A program made the translations under genes and the position numbers. DNA of 57,380 nucleotides, taken from Porphyromonas sp. GTDB lineage: Bacteria; Bacteroidota; Bacteroidia; Bacteroidales; Porphyromonadaceae. Below are positions 8,391-16,408 of the stretch, in pieces. Location of the stretch: assembly GCA_030532365.1 (NCBI GenBank), contig JAUNLH010000005.1, positions 1-57,380 on the forward strand. The letters are read 5' to 3'. The notes beneath the pieces are model-generated. The model did no database searches, had not been told where the DNA came from, and worked only from the letters and a program-made list of their open reading frames with translations. The stretch's first letter is position 1, and each line of letters begins with the position of its first letter.

Positions 8391-8891
8391 ATGAAGAAAA
8401 AGATTTTACTAGGAATATTTGTCCTTGTTCTAGGTGGTGCATGGTTGAATAGTGCTCGGGCTCAAAATGTGATCGAGAAGGGTGTGGGACTTGTGAACCT
8501 AGGACTTGGTGTGACCTCTGATGGCGTGCCCGTATCAGTCAGCTACGACTATGGTGTGAATGGTAACCTGTGGGATGCCAACAGTGCGCTTACGGTTGGT
8601 GTGCTTGGTGGTACTACCTTTGCTGATAACTACTTCGGTCTTTACGTGGGTCCGCGTGTGGGGCTGCACTATCACTTTGTGCCAGAGCTCGATACTTATG
8701 TATCCCTGATGTTGGGCTTTAACTATCATCAGATTAACAATAATGGTCAGGGAGAGACAGTATCTAAGTTCAGGCCTGAGTGGGGCTCACACTTTGGTAT
8801 GCGCTATCTCTTTACTCCGACAGTGGGCGCCTTTGCTGAGCTGGGGTATGGCTACTCTATCCTAAATCTTGGAGTGACATTCCGCTTGTAA
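8391..8891 (+). CDS. Small outer-membrane beta-barrel protein
   Basis: A 166-residue protein with a clear signal peptide (MKKKILLGIFVLVLGGAWL, cut after SARA near residue 24). Alternating polar/apolar strands rich in Gly and aromatic residues follow, for example YFGLYVGPRVGLHYHF and VGAFAELGYGYSILNLGV. It ends LGVTFRL with a beta-signal-like aromatic Phe two residues before the end. Size suits an eight-stranded barrel of the OmpX/porin-like class. No specific function can be assigned. It has its own promoter and stands alone. Confidence 0.75.
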   Translation: MKKKILLGIFVLVLGGAWLNSARAQNVIEKGVGLVNLGLGVTSDGVPVSVSYDYGVNGNLWDANSALTVGVLGGTTFADNYFGLYVGPRVGLHYHFVPELDTYVSLMLGFNYHQINNNGQGETVSKFRPEWGSHFGMRYLFTPTVGAFAELGYGYSILNLGVTFRL

Positions 8892-8976
8892 TAGTCGTGT
8901 AGCTCCTAGATTTTTTGGTACATTTGTACCACACACTGGCTTATAGCTCTTCAAGGTGCATGAGGTAGTGTGGCTT

Positions 8977-9050
8977 GGCCCGGTAGCTCAGTTGAATAGA
9001 GTGTCGGATTCCGGTTCCGAAGGTCAAGGGTTTGAGCCCCTTCCGGGTCA
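8977..9050 (+). tRNA. tRNA-Arg (CCG)
   Basis: Acceptor GGCCCGG pairs with CCGGGTC (one G-U). The D-arm is GCTC/GAGT, the anticodon stem TCGGA/TCCGA encloses loop TTCCGGT (anticodon CCG), and the T-arm is AAGGG/CCCTT. The discriminator is A and no CCA is encoded. TACATTTG at 8919-8926 is a plausible -7 box 50 bp upstream. Confidence 0.93.
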
Positions 9051-9145
9051 CATGGGCTGTCAGCTGCCGTTGTAGCAGGAGATGGCTTGCCATGAGGCTT
9101 GAGAGCGATATAAGAGAATATTTACTATAAAGTTGGTAGAGACGT

Positions 9146-9331
9146 ATGAATTTTTTGAAATACCTAGGGATCATATTGCTGCTCATCGGAGCAGGTTTGC
9201 TGATCTATCTCGGTGTAGCCGGTATGCAGTCCAATACTTTGCTGGTCGTTGGCTTTGCACTGACTATTGTTGGCTTCCTTCTCCATATCTTCTTGGATAA
9301 GAAGTACAATACCGACGCACGCGAAAACTGA
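9146..9331 (+). CDS. 61-residue two-helix membrane protein
   Basis: Not recognised. The sequence has two hydrophobic helices (about residues 5-25 and 33-51) joined by GMQSN, with a charged tail DKKYNTDAREN. This is the layout of a small inner-membrane protein with both ends in the cytoplasm. The two helices repeat a similar pattern (LLIGAGLLIYLG and LTIVGFLLHIFL). It lies 95 bp after tRNA-Arg and before a structured non-coding stretch. The coding call rests on the clean hydrophobic pattern and ATG start; a role is unknown. Confidence 0.6.
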   Translation: MNFLKYLGIILLLIGAGLLIYLGVAGMQSNTLLVVGFALTIVGFLLHIFLDKKYNTDAREN

Positions 9332-9344
9332 TACGCTCCATAGT

Positions 9345-9530
9345 ACGGTCTTGTGCCTGCCAGTGCTGATGACAGGGGGCATGAGGTTGTGTCTGGTGGT
9401 TGGGCCTTGGATATAAGGACCAGCAGTGGGTTCTCTAGTCGTTATTAGCTAGAGCCGCGGACAGTGGACGCAATGAACAATAAAGAGAGGTTGGCTTATC
9501 TCATAATTTGAGAGGGTCAACTCTCTTTTC
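9345..9530 (+). ncRNA. Candidate structured RNA with three hairpins and a terminator
   Basis: This 190-nt non-coding stretch folds by eye into a series of hairpins. CTTGTGCCTG (9350-9359) pairs with CAGGGGGCATGAG (9373-9385, two G-U). CTGGT...CCTT pairs with AAGGACCAG (9393-9423). CTCTAG pairs with CTAGAG (9433-9454). A terminator-like hairpin follows. It matches no family I can name with confidence; 6S RNA was considered on size and position only. It could alternatively be a structured leader or trailer. No clear promoter was seen. Confidence 0.35.
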
Positions 9531-9531
9531 T
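9482..9531 (+). terminator. Hairpin terminator upstream of nnr
   Basis: AAAGAGAG-g-TTGGC (9482-9495) pairs with GTCAA-CTCTCTTT (9516-9528). Inside, TCTCA pairs with TGAGA. A TTTTCTT tract follows. It lies about 30 bp before the nnr ATG, so it ends the transcript of the preceding small gene or structured RNA. Confidence 0.65.
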
Positions 9532-9560
9532 TATAACGATGTAATTTGCTGATAGTAGGG

Positions 9561-11075
9561 ATGAGACAGATATATAATAGTCGCTCCATACGTGAGATGG
9601 AGCAGCAGGCATGCCAAGGGGTGGGGGCGATGACTGATGAGCAAATCATGGAGACGAAGTCCAACGTCTTTTGCAACCGCTTCCGTAGGGACTTCCCTGG
9701 CAAGCACCGAGTCGTGGTCTTTGCAGGTGTGGGCGCCAAGGGCTGTATAGCGCTCTCTATAGCGGGCACTCTGCAGAGCTTTGGACATGAGGTGATTGCA
9801 GTGGCGCTCCGCCCTACCGAGCGTACGCTCTCTGCCACACAGGAGTCGCTCATCGAGGGTCTCGTGGCCGACGGTCTCCCACTGATGGAGGTGCGGAGTG
9901 AGTTTCGCCCTCCGGTTATCAACGTGGAGGACATCGTGATCGATGGGATTGCAGATGAGGAGGAGCTTCCACTACTCCCGATGTATGCTGGGGTGGTGCG
10001 CTATCTCAACGGTAAGGCTGCAATCAAGCTGGCACTCGATATGCCTACTGGACTGAGATCGGAGGATAATACTGAGACAGATAGAGAGCAGGTCTTTCAT
10101 GCTCAGGTAACCTATACTTTTTATGGTCCCAAGCTCTCTTTTCTACTGCCCGAAAACGACGCTTTCGTTGGTCGATGGGCGATCCTACAGCTAGGGCTCG
10201 AGTGTGAGTCCAAAAAGGACGACTCACCCTATTTTCTCTTTGGGGAGGCTGAGATGAGTGGGCGCTTTGACAGGCGTGCCGTCTTCTCTCATAAGTACGA
10301 CTATGGCAAGACAATGCTCATAGCCGGCAGTCGGGGCATGTACGGAGCTGCGATCTTGTCGGCGAGAGCAGCGTTAGCGGTCGGTGCCGGACATCTGACC
10401 ACACATGTGCCCTGGGAGGCTGAGATGCTGATGCACGGTACAGTACCGGAGGTGCTGGTACAGAGAGACGAGTCGGACAGCATATTTACCAGCGTGGCTG
10501 AGGTTGAGGACTATGATGCCATCGCCATCGGTCCTGGCATCGGAAGAGATAAGTCGAGCGGAATCGCACTCCAGCAGCTACTGATGGACTACCGCCGACC
10601 TATGGTACTGGATGCTGACGCGCTCAACCTCCTCTCACTCGAAGGGCAGGGCGTCAAGGCACTCCCCGAAGGATCCATCATTACACCACATGTAGGGGAG
10701 TTTGAGCGGCTCTTTGGCCCATTTCAGAATCATTTTCAGAGGATTGAATTTGCGAGAGAAGTAGCCCGAGAGTCGCATATCTACATCATCCTAAAGGGCG
10801 CCTACACAGCGACCATCACCCCTATGGGTGAGGTGGTGTTTAACACTTCGGGCAACCCTGGGCTTGCTACAGCTGGCACTGGCGACGTACTTACCGGTGT
10901 GCTCCTTGCATTGCTGGGTAGGGGCATGTCCTCCTACGAGAGTGCTGTAGTGGGTGTATTTGTACATGGCTTTGCAGCGGATCTCTACCGCAGTGACTTC
11001 TCAGAGGAGAGCCTGACGGCAAGCGAACTGATCCGCTACCTGCCTCGGGTCTTTAAGAGCTTCAAGAACTGGTAG
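9561..11075 (+). CDS. nnr: Bifunctional NAD(P)HX epimerase/dehydratase homologue, degenerate epimerase domain
   Basis: Nnr repairs hydrated NAD(P)H. The C-terminal dehydratase (YjeF_C/CARKD) domain, about residues 230-504, looks intact: MLIAGSRGMYGAAILSARAA, IGPGIG, VLDADALNLL, TPHVGEFERLFG and GNPGLATAGTGDVLTG with the catalytic Asp. The N-terminal YjeF_N domain is eroded. The usual GNNGGDG loop is replaced by AGVGAKGCIA and the DALFGTG loop by DGIADEEELP, although LDMPTGL remains. It may therefore act mainly as a dehydratase, with the N-domain structural. The first ATG is at 9561; a TTG at 9546 is less likely. It converges on ispH with only 2 bp between the stop codons. Confidence 0.9.
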   Translation: MRQIYNSRSIREMEQQACQGVGAMTDEQIMETKSNVFCNRFRRDFPGKHRVVVFAGVGAKGCIALSIAGTLQSFGHEVIAVALRPTERTLSATQESLIEGLVADGLPLMEVRSEFRPPVINVEDIVIDGIADEEELPLLPMYAGVVRYLNGKAAIKLALDMPTGLRSEDNTETDREQVFHAQVTYTFYGPKLSFLLPENDAFVGRWAILQLGLECESKKDDSPYFLFGEAEMSGRFDRRAVFSHKYDYGKTMLIAGSRGMYGAAILSARAALAVGAGHLTTHVPWEAEMLMHGTVPEVLVQRDESDSIFTSVAEVEDYDAIAIGPGIGRDKSSGIALQQLLMDYRRPMVLDADALNLLSLEGQGVKALPEGSIITPHVGEFERLFGPFQNHFQRIEFAREVARESHIYIILKGAYTATITPMGEVVFNTSGNPGLATAGTGDVLTGVLLALLGRGMSSYESAVVGVFVHGFAADLYRSDFSEESLTASELIRYLPRVFKSFKNW

Positions 11076-11077
11076 AG

Positions 11078-11953
11078 CTACTTCTCACTGTGCAGCTCCT
11101 CGAGCCGCTGCTTCACCTCCTGCATCTGCCATAGCGGGGTGGAGGTAGCTCCGCAGATCCCTACGTGCTCTACCCACTCCGGTAGGCGCCCAGTGATCTC
11201 TGCGGCAGAGGAGATAAAGTGGGTGTGAGGATTTGCCTTGAGGGCAGACTCATAGAGCACTCTGCCATTGCTACTATTTCGCCCTGCAATAAAGTAGATC
11301 CAGTCTTTGCTCTTAGCGAAGGCTACTATATCTGGGATCCGGTTAGAGACCAGCCTACAGATGGTATCGTAGTGCGTCAGGCTGCCCCCCTCCTTGAGGT
11401 GCGCCTCGATGTACTCTATGAGTTGGCGGTATGCCTCCCGGCTCATGGTCGTCTGGCTAAAGAGGTAGATAGGCTTGTCCAGCTCTAGCATCGTCGCTGC
11501 TTGCTCTGGAGATTGAAGCACAATGGCATTGCCCTCCGTCTGCCCTACCAGTCCGTTAACCTCTGCATGCCCCTGCTTGCCAAAGATCACGATCTGTGCA
11601 TCTTCGTCTCTTGTCTCCTCGTAGGTCTTGCGGATCCTCTTTTGTAGCTTAAGCACGACCGGACAGGTGGCGTCAATGATCTCGATGCCCCTCTCCTTTG
11701 CTTCCCTATAGACCGAAGGGGGCTCTCCGTGGGCTCTAAAGAGCACTCTGCCACCACTCTTCCCCTGCAATCCCTCGTAATCGATGGAGTGGAGCCCCAG
11801 GTCGGAGAGGCGCTTTACCTCCTCTTCGTTGTGGACGATAGGTCCGAGAGAACTAAGCGCGTCCCCGCTCTTAAGCTCTGTCTCAGCCTGCTTGATGGCA
11901 TTGATGACACCGAAGCAGAAGCCCGATGAGCTATCTATCTCTATATCTATCAT
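11078..11953 (-). CDS. ispH: 4-hydroxy-3-methylbut-2-enyl diphosphate reductase
   Basis: IspH performs the last step of the MEP isoprenoid pathway, reducing HMBPP to IPP and DMAPP with a [4Fe-4S] cluster. The three cluster cysteines are present at the expected places: Cys13 (SGFCFGV), Cys97 (DATCPVV) and Cys199 (YDTICRL). RAHGEPPS and the QTTMS motif are also conserved. The 291-residue length is standard and there is no fusion to ribosomal protein S1. Its ATG overlaps the cmk stop by 4 nt, so translation is probably coupled to cmk. Confidence 0.96.
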   Translation of the reverse strand: MIDIEIDSSSGFCFGVINAIKQAETELKSGDALSSLGPIVHNEEEVKRLSDLGLHSIDYEGLQGKSGGRVLFRAHGEPPSVYREAKERGIEIIDATCPVVLKLQKRIRKTYEETRDEDAQIVIFGKQGHAEVNGLVGQTEGNAIVLQSPEQAATMLELDKPIYLFSQTTMSREAYRQLIEYIEAHLKEGGSLTHYDTICRLVSNRIPDIVAFAKSKDWIYFIAGRNSSNGRVLYESALKANPHTHFISSAAEITGRLPEWVEHVGICGATSTPLWQMQEVKQRLEELHSEK

Positions 11954-12639
11954 TTCGTACCTTCCAATACTCGTTTTGCCTCACGCGTCACCCATTCCTG
12001 CTGCTCAGCAATTGTCATGGTCGAGTTGTCTAGTAGGAGCGCATCATCAGCGCGCTTGAGCGGTCCTACCTTCCTTGTGCTGTCGATCCGGTCGCGGGTC
12101 ACCACATTATCCAAGATCTCATCGTAGGTCACTTGTTGTCCCTTGCTAGTCAGCTCTTTGTATCGCCTATCAGCGCGGACATCAGCGTCAGCAGTGACAA
12201 AGATCTTCAACTCTGCATCGGGCAGTACCACCGTGCCGACATCCCTACCATCCATCACGACACCCCTCTCCTTTGCCATCTCCTGCTGCTGTCGGACGAG
12301 AAAGTGGCGCACACTCGGGAGTGCCGCAATGGGGCTCACATGGTTTGATACCCTGAGTCCGCGGATCTCCTCCTCCACGTCCTCCCCGTTGAGGAGCAGG
12401 ATCTGCCGCCCCTCCTTATGCGCAAATCGAAGCTTTATCTCTGGAAGTCGCGCTTGGATAGCCACCTCGTCGGGCGTTGCCCCATTCCAGAGCCCCTCTC
12501 TCAGCGTGTAGAGCGTGACTCCACGGTACATGGCACCCGTGTCTATGTAGGTATAACCAAGATCCTTAGCGAGTTGTTTTGCAATGGTGCTCTTGCCACA
12601 AGAGGAGTGGCCGTCGATGGCGATGTTTATCTTTTGCAT
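11950..12639 (-). CDS. cmk: Cytidylate kinase
   Basis: Cmk phosphorylates CMP and dCMP for nucleotide synthesis. The P-loop GHSSCGKST lies at residues 9-17, followed by YIDTGAMYRG and the substrate-binding GRDVGTVV motif. The lid region DRIDSTRKVGPLKRADDAL is typical. 229 residues is the usual length. It overlaps ispH by 4 nt and lies 55 bp downstream of a permease gene, probably in one minus-strand operon; no -7 box was seen in that gap. Confidence 0.96.
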   Translation of the reverse strand: MQKINIAIDGHSSCGKSTIAKQLAKDLGYTYIDTGAMYRGVTLYTLREGLWNGATPDEVAIQARLPEIKLRFAHKEGRQILLLNGEDVEEEIRGLRVSNHVSPIAALPSVRHFLVRQQQEMAKERGVVMDGRDVGTVVLPDAELKIFVTADADVRADRRYKELTSKGQQVTYDEILDNVVTRDRIDSTRKVGPLKRADDALLLDNSTMTIAEQQEWVTREAKRVLEGTK

Positions 12640-12694
12640 GTCTATTATCGGAAATATCCTATTTTATAGCTGTAAATATCTTATCTGTAGCATG

Positions 12695-13969
12695 TTACTC
12701 AAAGCGTAGCGTGCTGGCAGGTGAAATCGTGGCAATGAGGCTCGTCGGGATCAGTACAAAGAGGTAGACCAGTAGGAAGACCCCCACATTGGTCCAGAGT
12801 AGTATGGGTAGATCGATCTCAACTGGTACAAAGGTCATGAAGTACTGCGAGGCATCTAGGCGTATCAAGTGCCACTGCTTCTGTATGAATGCTAGGAGCA
12901 GCGCGATGGCATTGCCCAGCAGGAGCCCCCGGAGGATGATGTTACCTGCCATCAGGCGAAATGACTTCTTGAGGGAGGAGTTGTCCTGTCCTAGACTCTT
13001 GAGTGTAGCGAAGGCGGGGACCTTCTCTAGCACCAGCACGATCACCCCAGTGATGATGGTCATGGCCACCACTGCAATCATGAGTACCATGATTAAGAGC
13101 ACATTGGCATCCAGGAGATCGAGCCATCCATACATGTTGCTATTGAGCTCTTGACTGGTAAAGAGGGCATACCGCTCTTTGTACCTCGCAGTTCTATCAG
13201 CTAGGAGGTCGAAGGCTCTGTCGTAGAGCTCGCTGTCCCACTGGTCGCTACTTAAGTGCACCATCAGTCCGCTCGCCTGCTCCGGAGACCAGCCGAGCAC
13301 ACTCTTGAGAGAGCTTTCTCCGAGCAATACCATGTACTTATCATACTGCTCATAACCAGTCTCATAGATGCCTGCGATGGTGTACTTTCGGAGCCGGATC
13401 TGTTCGTTATTGCCGAAATAAGCGGTGAAATCGTCTCCAAGCGAGAAGCCTAGATAGCTTGCGAGTGCTTTGGAGATGATTACCTCATTGGTGCCACTCC
13501 GTGGCAGTGAGCCTTCTAGCAGATATTGAGCGAGATCGGAGTAGAGCTCTTCCTTCGGTTCATGCCTCAACTCACTGCGTCCCAGCATCATCACGCCCCG
13601 AAAGGTGGAGTCGCTCTTGAGTAGAGCCATAGTTTGGGTAAAACTTGCCACATATCCGGCTGGATCTAGGTCCTGAGCCACCTCTAACAGTTCTGCCATT
13701 AAGTCATCCTTTACTGTCAGAGGGATTGTGTACTGGTTGTAGGAGTTCTCTGGGTTGGAGATCCTGACATTCCCCGCCATTGCTGTGATCTTCCCTCGTA
13801 TCTCCGACTTGAACCCCCTCACTACAAAGAGCGACAGCAGTATCAGTGCCACCCCTAGGGCGATGCCGATAGAGGAGATGAGAACTACTGGGCGAAGCCT
13901 TTGTCTCTGCCCTGGTTTCTTCGGTGACTGATAGAGAAACCGCTCTGCAAGTATCTGTTCAAGGCTCAT
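12695..13969 (-). CDS. FtsX/LolC-E-type ABC transporter permease
   Basis: A 424-residue permease with the MacB/LolE topology. One N-terminal helix (VVLISSIGIALGVALILLSL, about 27-46) precedes a large periplasmic domain of about 220 residues. Three C-terminal helices follow (LLIMVLMIAVVAMTIITGVI, IILRGLLLGNAIALLLAF and a last one near 385-410). The N-terminal LAERFLY and GKITAMAGNVRIS recall lipoprotein-releasing LolC/E. No ATPase gene is adjacent, so its partner must be encoded elsewhere. Its start overlaps the GH92 stop by 4 nt, an unusual pairing. Substrate is unknown; lipoprotein release is a reasonable guess. Confidence 0.82.
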   Translation of the reverse strand: MSLEQILAERFLYQSPKKPGQRQRLRPVVLISSIGIALGVALILLSLFVVRGFKSEIRGKITAMAGNVRISNPENSYNQYTIPLTVKDDLMAELLEVAQDLDPAGYVASFTQTMALLKSDSTFRGVMMLGRSELRHEPKEELYSDLAQYLLEGSLPRSGTNEVIISKALASYLGFSLGDDFTAYFGNNEQIRLRKYTIAGIYETGYEQYDKYMVLLGESSLKSVLGWSPEQASGLMVHLSSDQWDSELYDRAFDLLADRTARYKERYALFTSQELNSNMYGWLDLLDANVLLIMVLMIAVVAMTIITGVIVLVLEKVPAFATLKSLGQDNSSLKKSFRLMAGNIILRGLLLGNAIALLLAFIQKQWHLIRLDASQYFMTFVPVEIDLPILLWTNVGVFLLVYLFVLIPTSLIATISPASTLRFE

Positions 13970-16236
13970 CTGCGATAGTTGTACCGTAATGTGCCGGCTT
14001 TCAGGAGTTCATCGTGCGAGACCCTAAACCTCCGCATGCGTTTCCCTCCTAGCTCTATATCCTGTATGTACTGGTCGGGGCGATCGAGTGCTCCCTCTAT
14101 CACTAGCCTGGTCGCACCCTTATGGTACTTCGGATCGAGATGGATCACTACCTTGTCGAAGACCGGTGCCGTGAGCGTATACTCTGGTACTCCGGGGCAG
14201 TCGGGGTAGAGCCCCATCATGTTGAAGAGCGCCCAGCAGGAGAGCGTGCCGGTATCGTCATTGCCTGGCAGGCCGTCTGGCTGGTCGGTGTAGTGCTCAT
14301 TGAGGATCTCTGTCACCAGCTTCTGCGTGCGCCACTCCTCGCCACGTATGTAGCTGAAGAGGTGTGGGTAGGCGATGTCTGGCTCGTTGGTAGGGTCGAA
14401 GTGCCCTTCGTCAAAGACATGTTGGAGGTTGTTTACAAACTTCCTCTTGCCTCCCATTAGCTTCATCAGCCCCTGCACGTCATGGGGCACGAAGAATGTA
14501 TAGTTCCAAGCGCAACCCTCATGGAAACCTGGATTAGGCTCGAAGTTCTTCCCCAGCTCTGGGTCAAAGGGAGTTAGGAATGAACCATCTGGTAGTTTCG
14601 GGCGAAGTGACTTATATTCAGGCGAGTAGTAGTGCTTGTAGCCCAAGCTCCTATTGTAGAAGTACTTAGCATCCTCATGCTTACCTAATGCCTGAGCGAG
14701 GAGTGAGAGCGCATGGTCAGCCACGTAGTACTCAAGGGCGTGTGAGACAGAGTTGTCAAACTCGTCCCTCAGTGGCACGTAGCCCAGCTGCATGTAGTCA
14801 TCATTGTCCGGACGCAGGAGGTTTTCACTTCCTGGTGCTGTAGCTGATTTATACATCGCCTCATAGGCTAGCTCTACATCAAAGTCTCTCAGTCCCTTGA
14901 GGTAAGAGTCGACAAAGACTGGTATCGCAGGATCGCCCTCCATGGTTAGCGACTCCCTCCCGAATAGCTCCCACTTTGGTAGCCATCCATGCTCTCGATA
15001 CATATCCAGCATAGACTGTAACATTTCTGTCTGCCGCTCGGGATAGACGAGGGTCATAAACTGATGGACGTTGCGGTAGGTGTCCCAGAGCGAGAAGACC
15101 GTATATCTATTGCCATCGGTGTGGAGTGTCTTGCTCCCCTCCATTTGCGGGTATTCTCCATTGACATCTTGTAGGATACTAGGGTGGACTAGTAGGTGAA
15201 AGAGCGCTGTGTAAAATGTACGACGCTGAGCGAGGGTGCCGCCAGTCACCTCTATCCTACCTAGATCGCGCTCCCACAGCTGCTCTGCTTCGGTGCGGAT
15301 CTGCTCGAAGGTCTTGCCCGCTGTCTCTGCATCTAGGTTCTCACGTGCATTCTCAGTGCTTACAAAGGAGACCGCCAGCTCCACCACGATCTCCTCTCCC
15401 TCCTCAGTATCAAAGGTGAAGTACGCCCCTATGTCGTCGCCCGATAGCTCCTTGTCATATTTGGTATAGAGCTTGTAATTTCCTTGATCCGGATCCCAGT
15501 CTGCCTCAGCTCCGGTCATCGAGCGTTGTAACTTCCAATATCCGGTTGCCTTAGGTTCCCTACTCACCCTCATGACGAAGTAGATAGGGTAAACTGCCTG
15601 TGGTACGTAGCAAAAGTTACCCAGCAACTTGTGCCCCTCTATCTCTGTAGTACTCACACGCTTGACCATCGCACCGCTCTCATTGGTCAGTCCCTCACCC
15701 AGGTTGAGTAGGATGTGCGACTCCCCTTTAGGAAAGGTGAAGCGGCTCACCCCGGTGCGGAGCGTAGAGGTCAGTTCGCTCTTGATCCCATATTTGTCAA
15801 GGATATTGGTGTAAAAGCCAGGCGAAGCGGCTTCCTCACTGTAGGTTGAGCCGTAGTGATGGTAGTCCACATCTAGCGCTCCTGTCGAAGCCATCAGGAG
15901 CAGAGAGCCCATATCAGGACAGCCCACACCACTGAGATTGACATGGGCAAAGCCCGTCAGGTAACTATTGTGGTACTCGTAGGGAGTACTCCACCAGCTC
16001 GCATCCTTATCTCTCAGGTTGTCAGGCGATCCCATCACGTTGAAGGGTGTCACCGACATCAGCCCATGGGGCACCCTCGCCCCGGGGTTGGTAGTGCCGT
16101 AGTTGGTGGTTCCTACAAATGGGTCTACATAGTCTATGAGCTTCTGTGGAGGCTCGTTGGCAAACAGATTGACAGCCAGGGCACTGGCAAGTAATAGTGG
16201 TAATATCCTTTTTTGTATCATAGATCCTTTTTTCAC
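13966..16236 (-). CDS. GH92 family exo-alpha-mannosidase-type glycosidase, secreted
   Basis: Family GH92 enzymes are calcium-dependent exo-acting alpha-mannosidases that trim host N-glycans. The 756-residue protein has a signal peptide (hydrophobic ILPLLLASALAVNLFA; alternative start at Met6). The N-terminal domain opens DYVDPFVGTTNYGTTNPGAR. The catalytic half includes FSLWDTYRN, HEGCAWNYTFFVPHDVQGL and GNDDTGTLSCWALFNMMGLY, the last being the best-known GH92 block. The Glu in HEGCAWNYTF matches the proposed acid. Length is typical. It leads an apparent operon with a permease, cmk and ispH. A TATATTTG box on the minus strand at 16256-16263 is a likely promoter element. Confidence 0.94.
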   Translation of the reverse strand: MKKGSMIQKRILPLLLASALAVNLFANEPPQKLIDYVDPFVGTTNYGTTNPGARVPHGLMSVTPFNVMGSPDNLRDKDASWWSTPYEYHNSYLTGFAHVNLSGVGCPDMGSLLLMASTGALDVDYHHYGSTYSEEAASPGFYTNILDKYGIKSELTSTLRTGVSRFTFPKGESHILLNLGEGLTNESGAMVKRVSTTEIEGHKLLGNFCYVPQAVYPIYFVMRVSREPKATGYWKLQRSMTGAEADWDPDQGNYKLYTKYDKELSGDDIGAYFTFDTEEGEEIVVELAVSFVSTENARENLDAETAGKTFEQIRTEAEQLWERDLGRIEVTGGTLAQRRTFYTALFHLLVHPSILQDVNGEYPQMEGSKTLHTDGNRYTVFSLWDTYRNVHQFMTLVYPERQTEMLQSMLDMYREHGWLPKWELFGRESLTMEGDPAIPVFVDSYLKGLRDFDVELAYEAMYKSATAPGSENLLRPDNDDYMQLGYVPLRDEFDNSVSHALEYYVADHALSLLAQALGKHEDAKYFYNRSLGYKHYYSPEYKSLRPKLPDGSFLTPFDPELGKNFEPNPGFHEGCAWNYTFFVPHDVQGLMKLMGGKRKFVNNLQHVFDEGHFDPTNEPDIAYPHLFSYIRGEEWRTQKLVTEILNEHYTDQPDGLPGNDDTGTLSCWALFNMMGLYPDCPGVPEYTLTAPVFDKVVIHLDPKYHKGATRLVIEGALDRPDQYIQDIELGGKRMRRFRVSHDELLKAGTLRYNYRR

Positions 16237-16255
16237 TCAAGTTCATCTCGCTTCA

Positions 16256-16263
16256 CAAATATA
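16256..16263 (-). promoter_or_regulatory. Candidate -7 box TATATTTG for the GH92 operon
   Basis: On the minus strand TATATTTG matches TAnnTTTG exactly, 20 bp from the GH92 start at 16236. That is a short leader, and the internal Met6 start at 16221 would give a more comfortable distance. No clear -33 box was seen. Confidence 0.4.
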
Positions 16264-16367
16264 CCTTTTCTCGATGATACTGCTGATTTCCCTCAGTACT
16301 TGGGTGTTCTTCCTCTGGTGCTGATGGGTAGATTGGAGCCCTCCTAGGTGAAGGGCTGGCTTTTGAT

Positions 16368-16375
16368 TATCTTTG
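16368..16375 (+). promoter_or_regulatory. topB: -7 box TATCTTTG for topB
   Basis: An exact TAnnTTTG box 33 bp before the topB ATG at 16409, in the divergent gap with the GH92 gene. Confidence 0.6.
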
Positions 16376-16408
16376 TCCTCCGCGCTTTTCAAGTAGATTG
16401 ATGATGAA

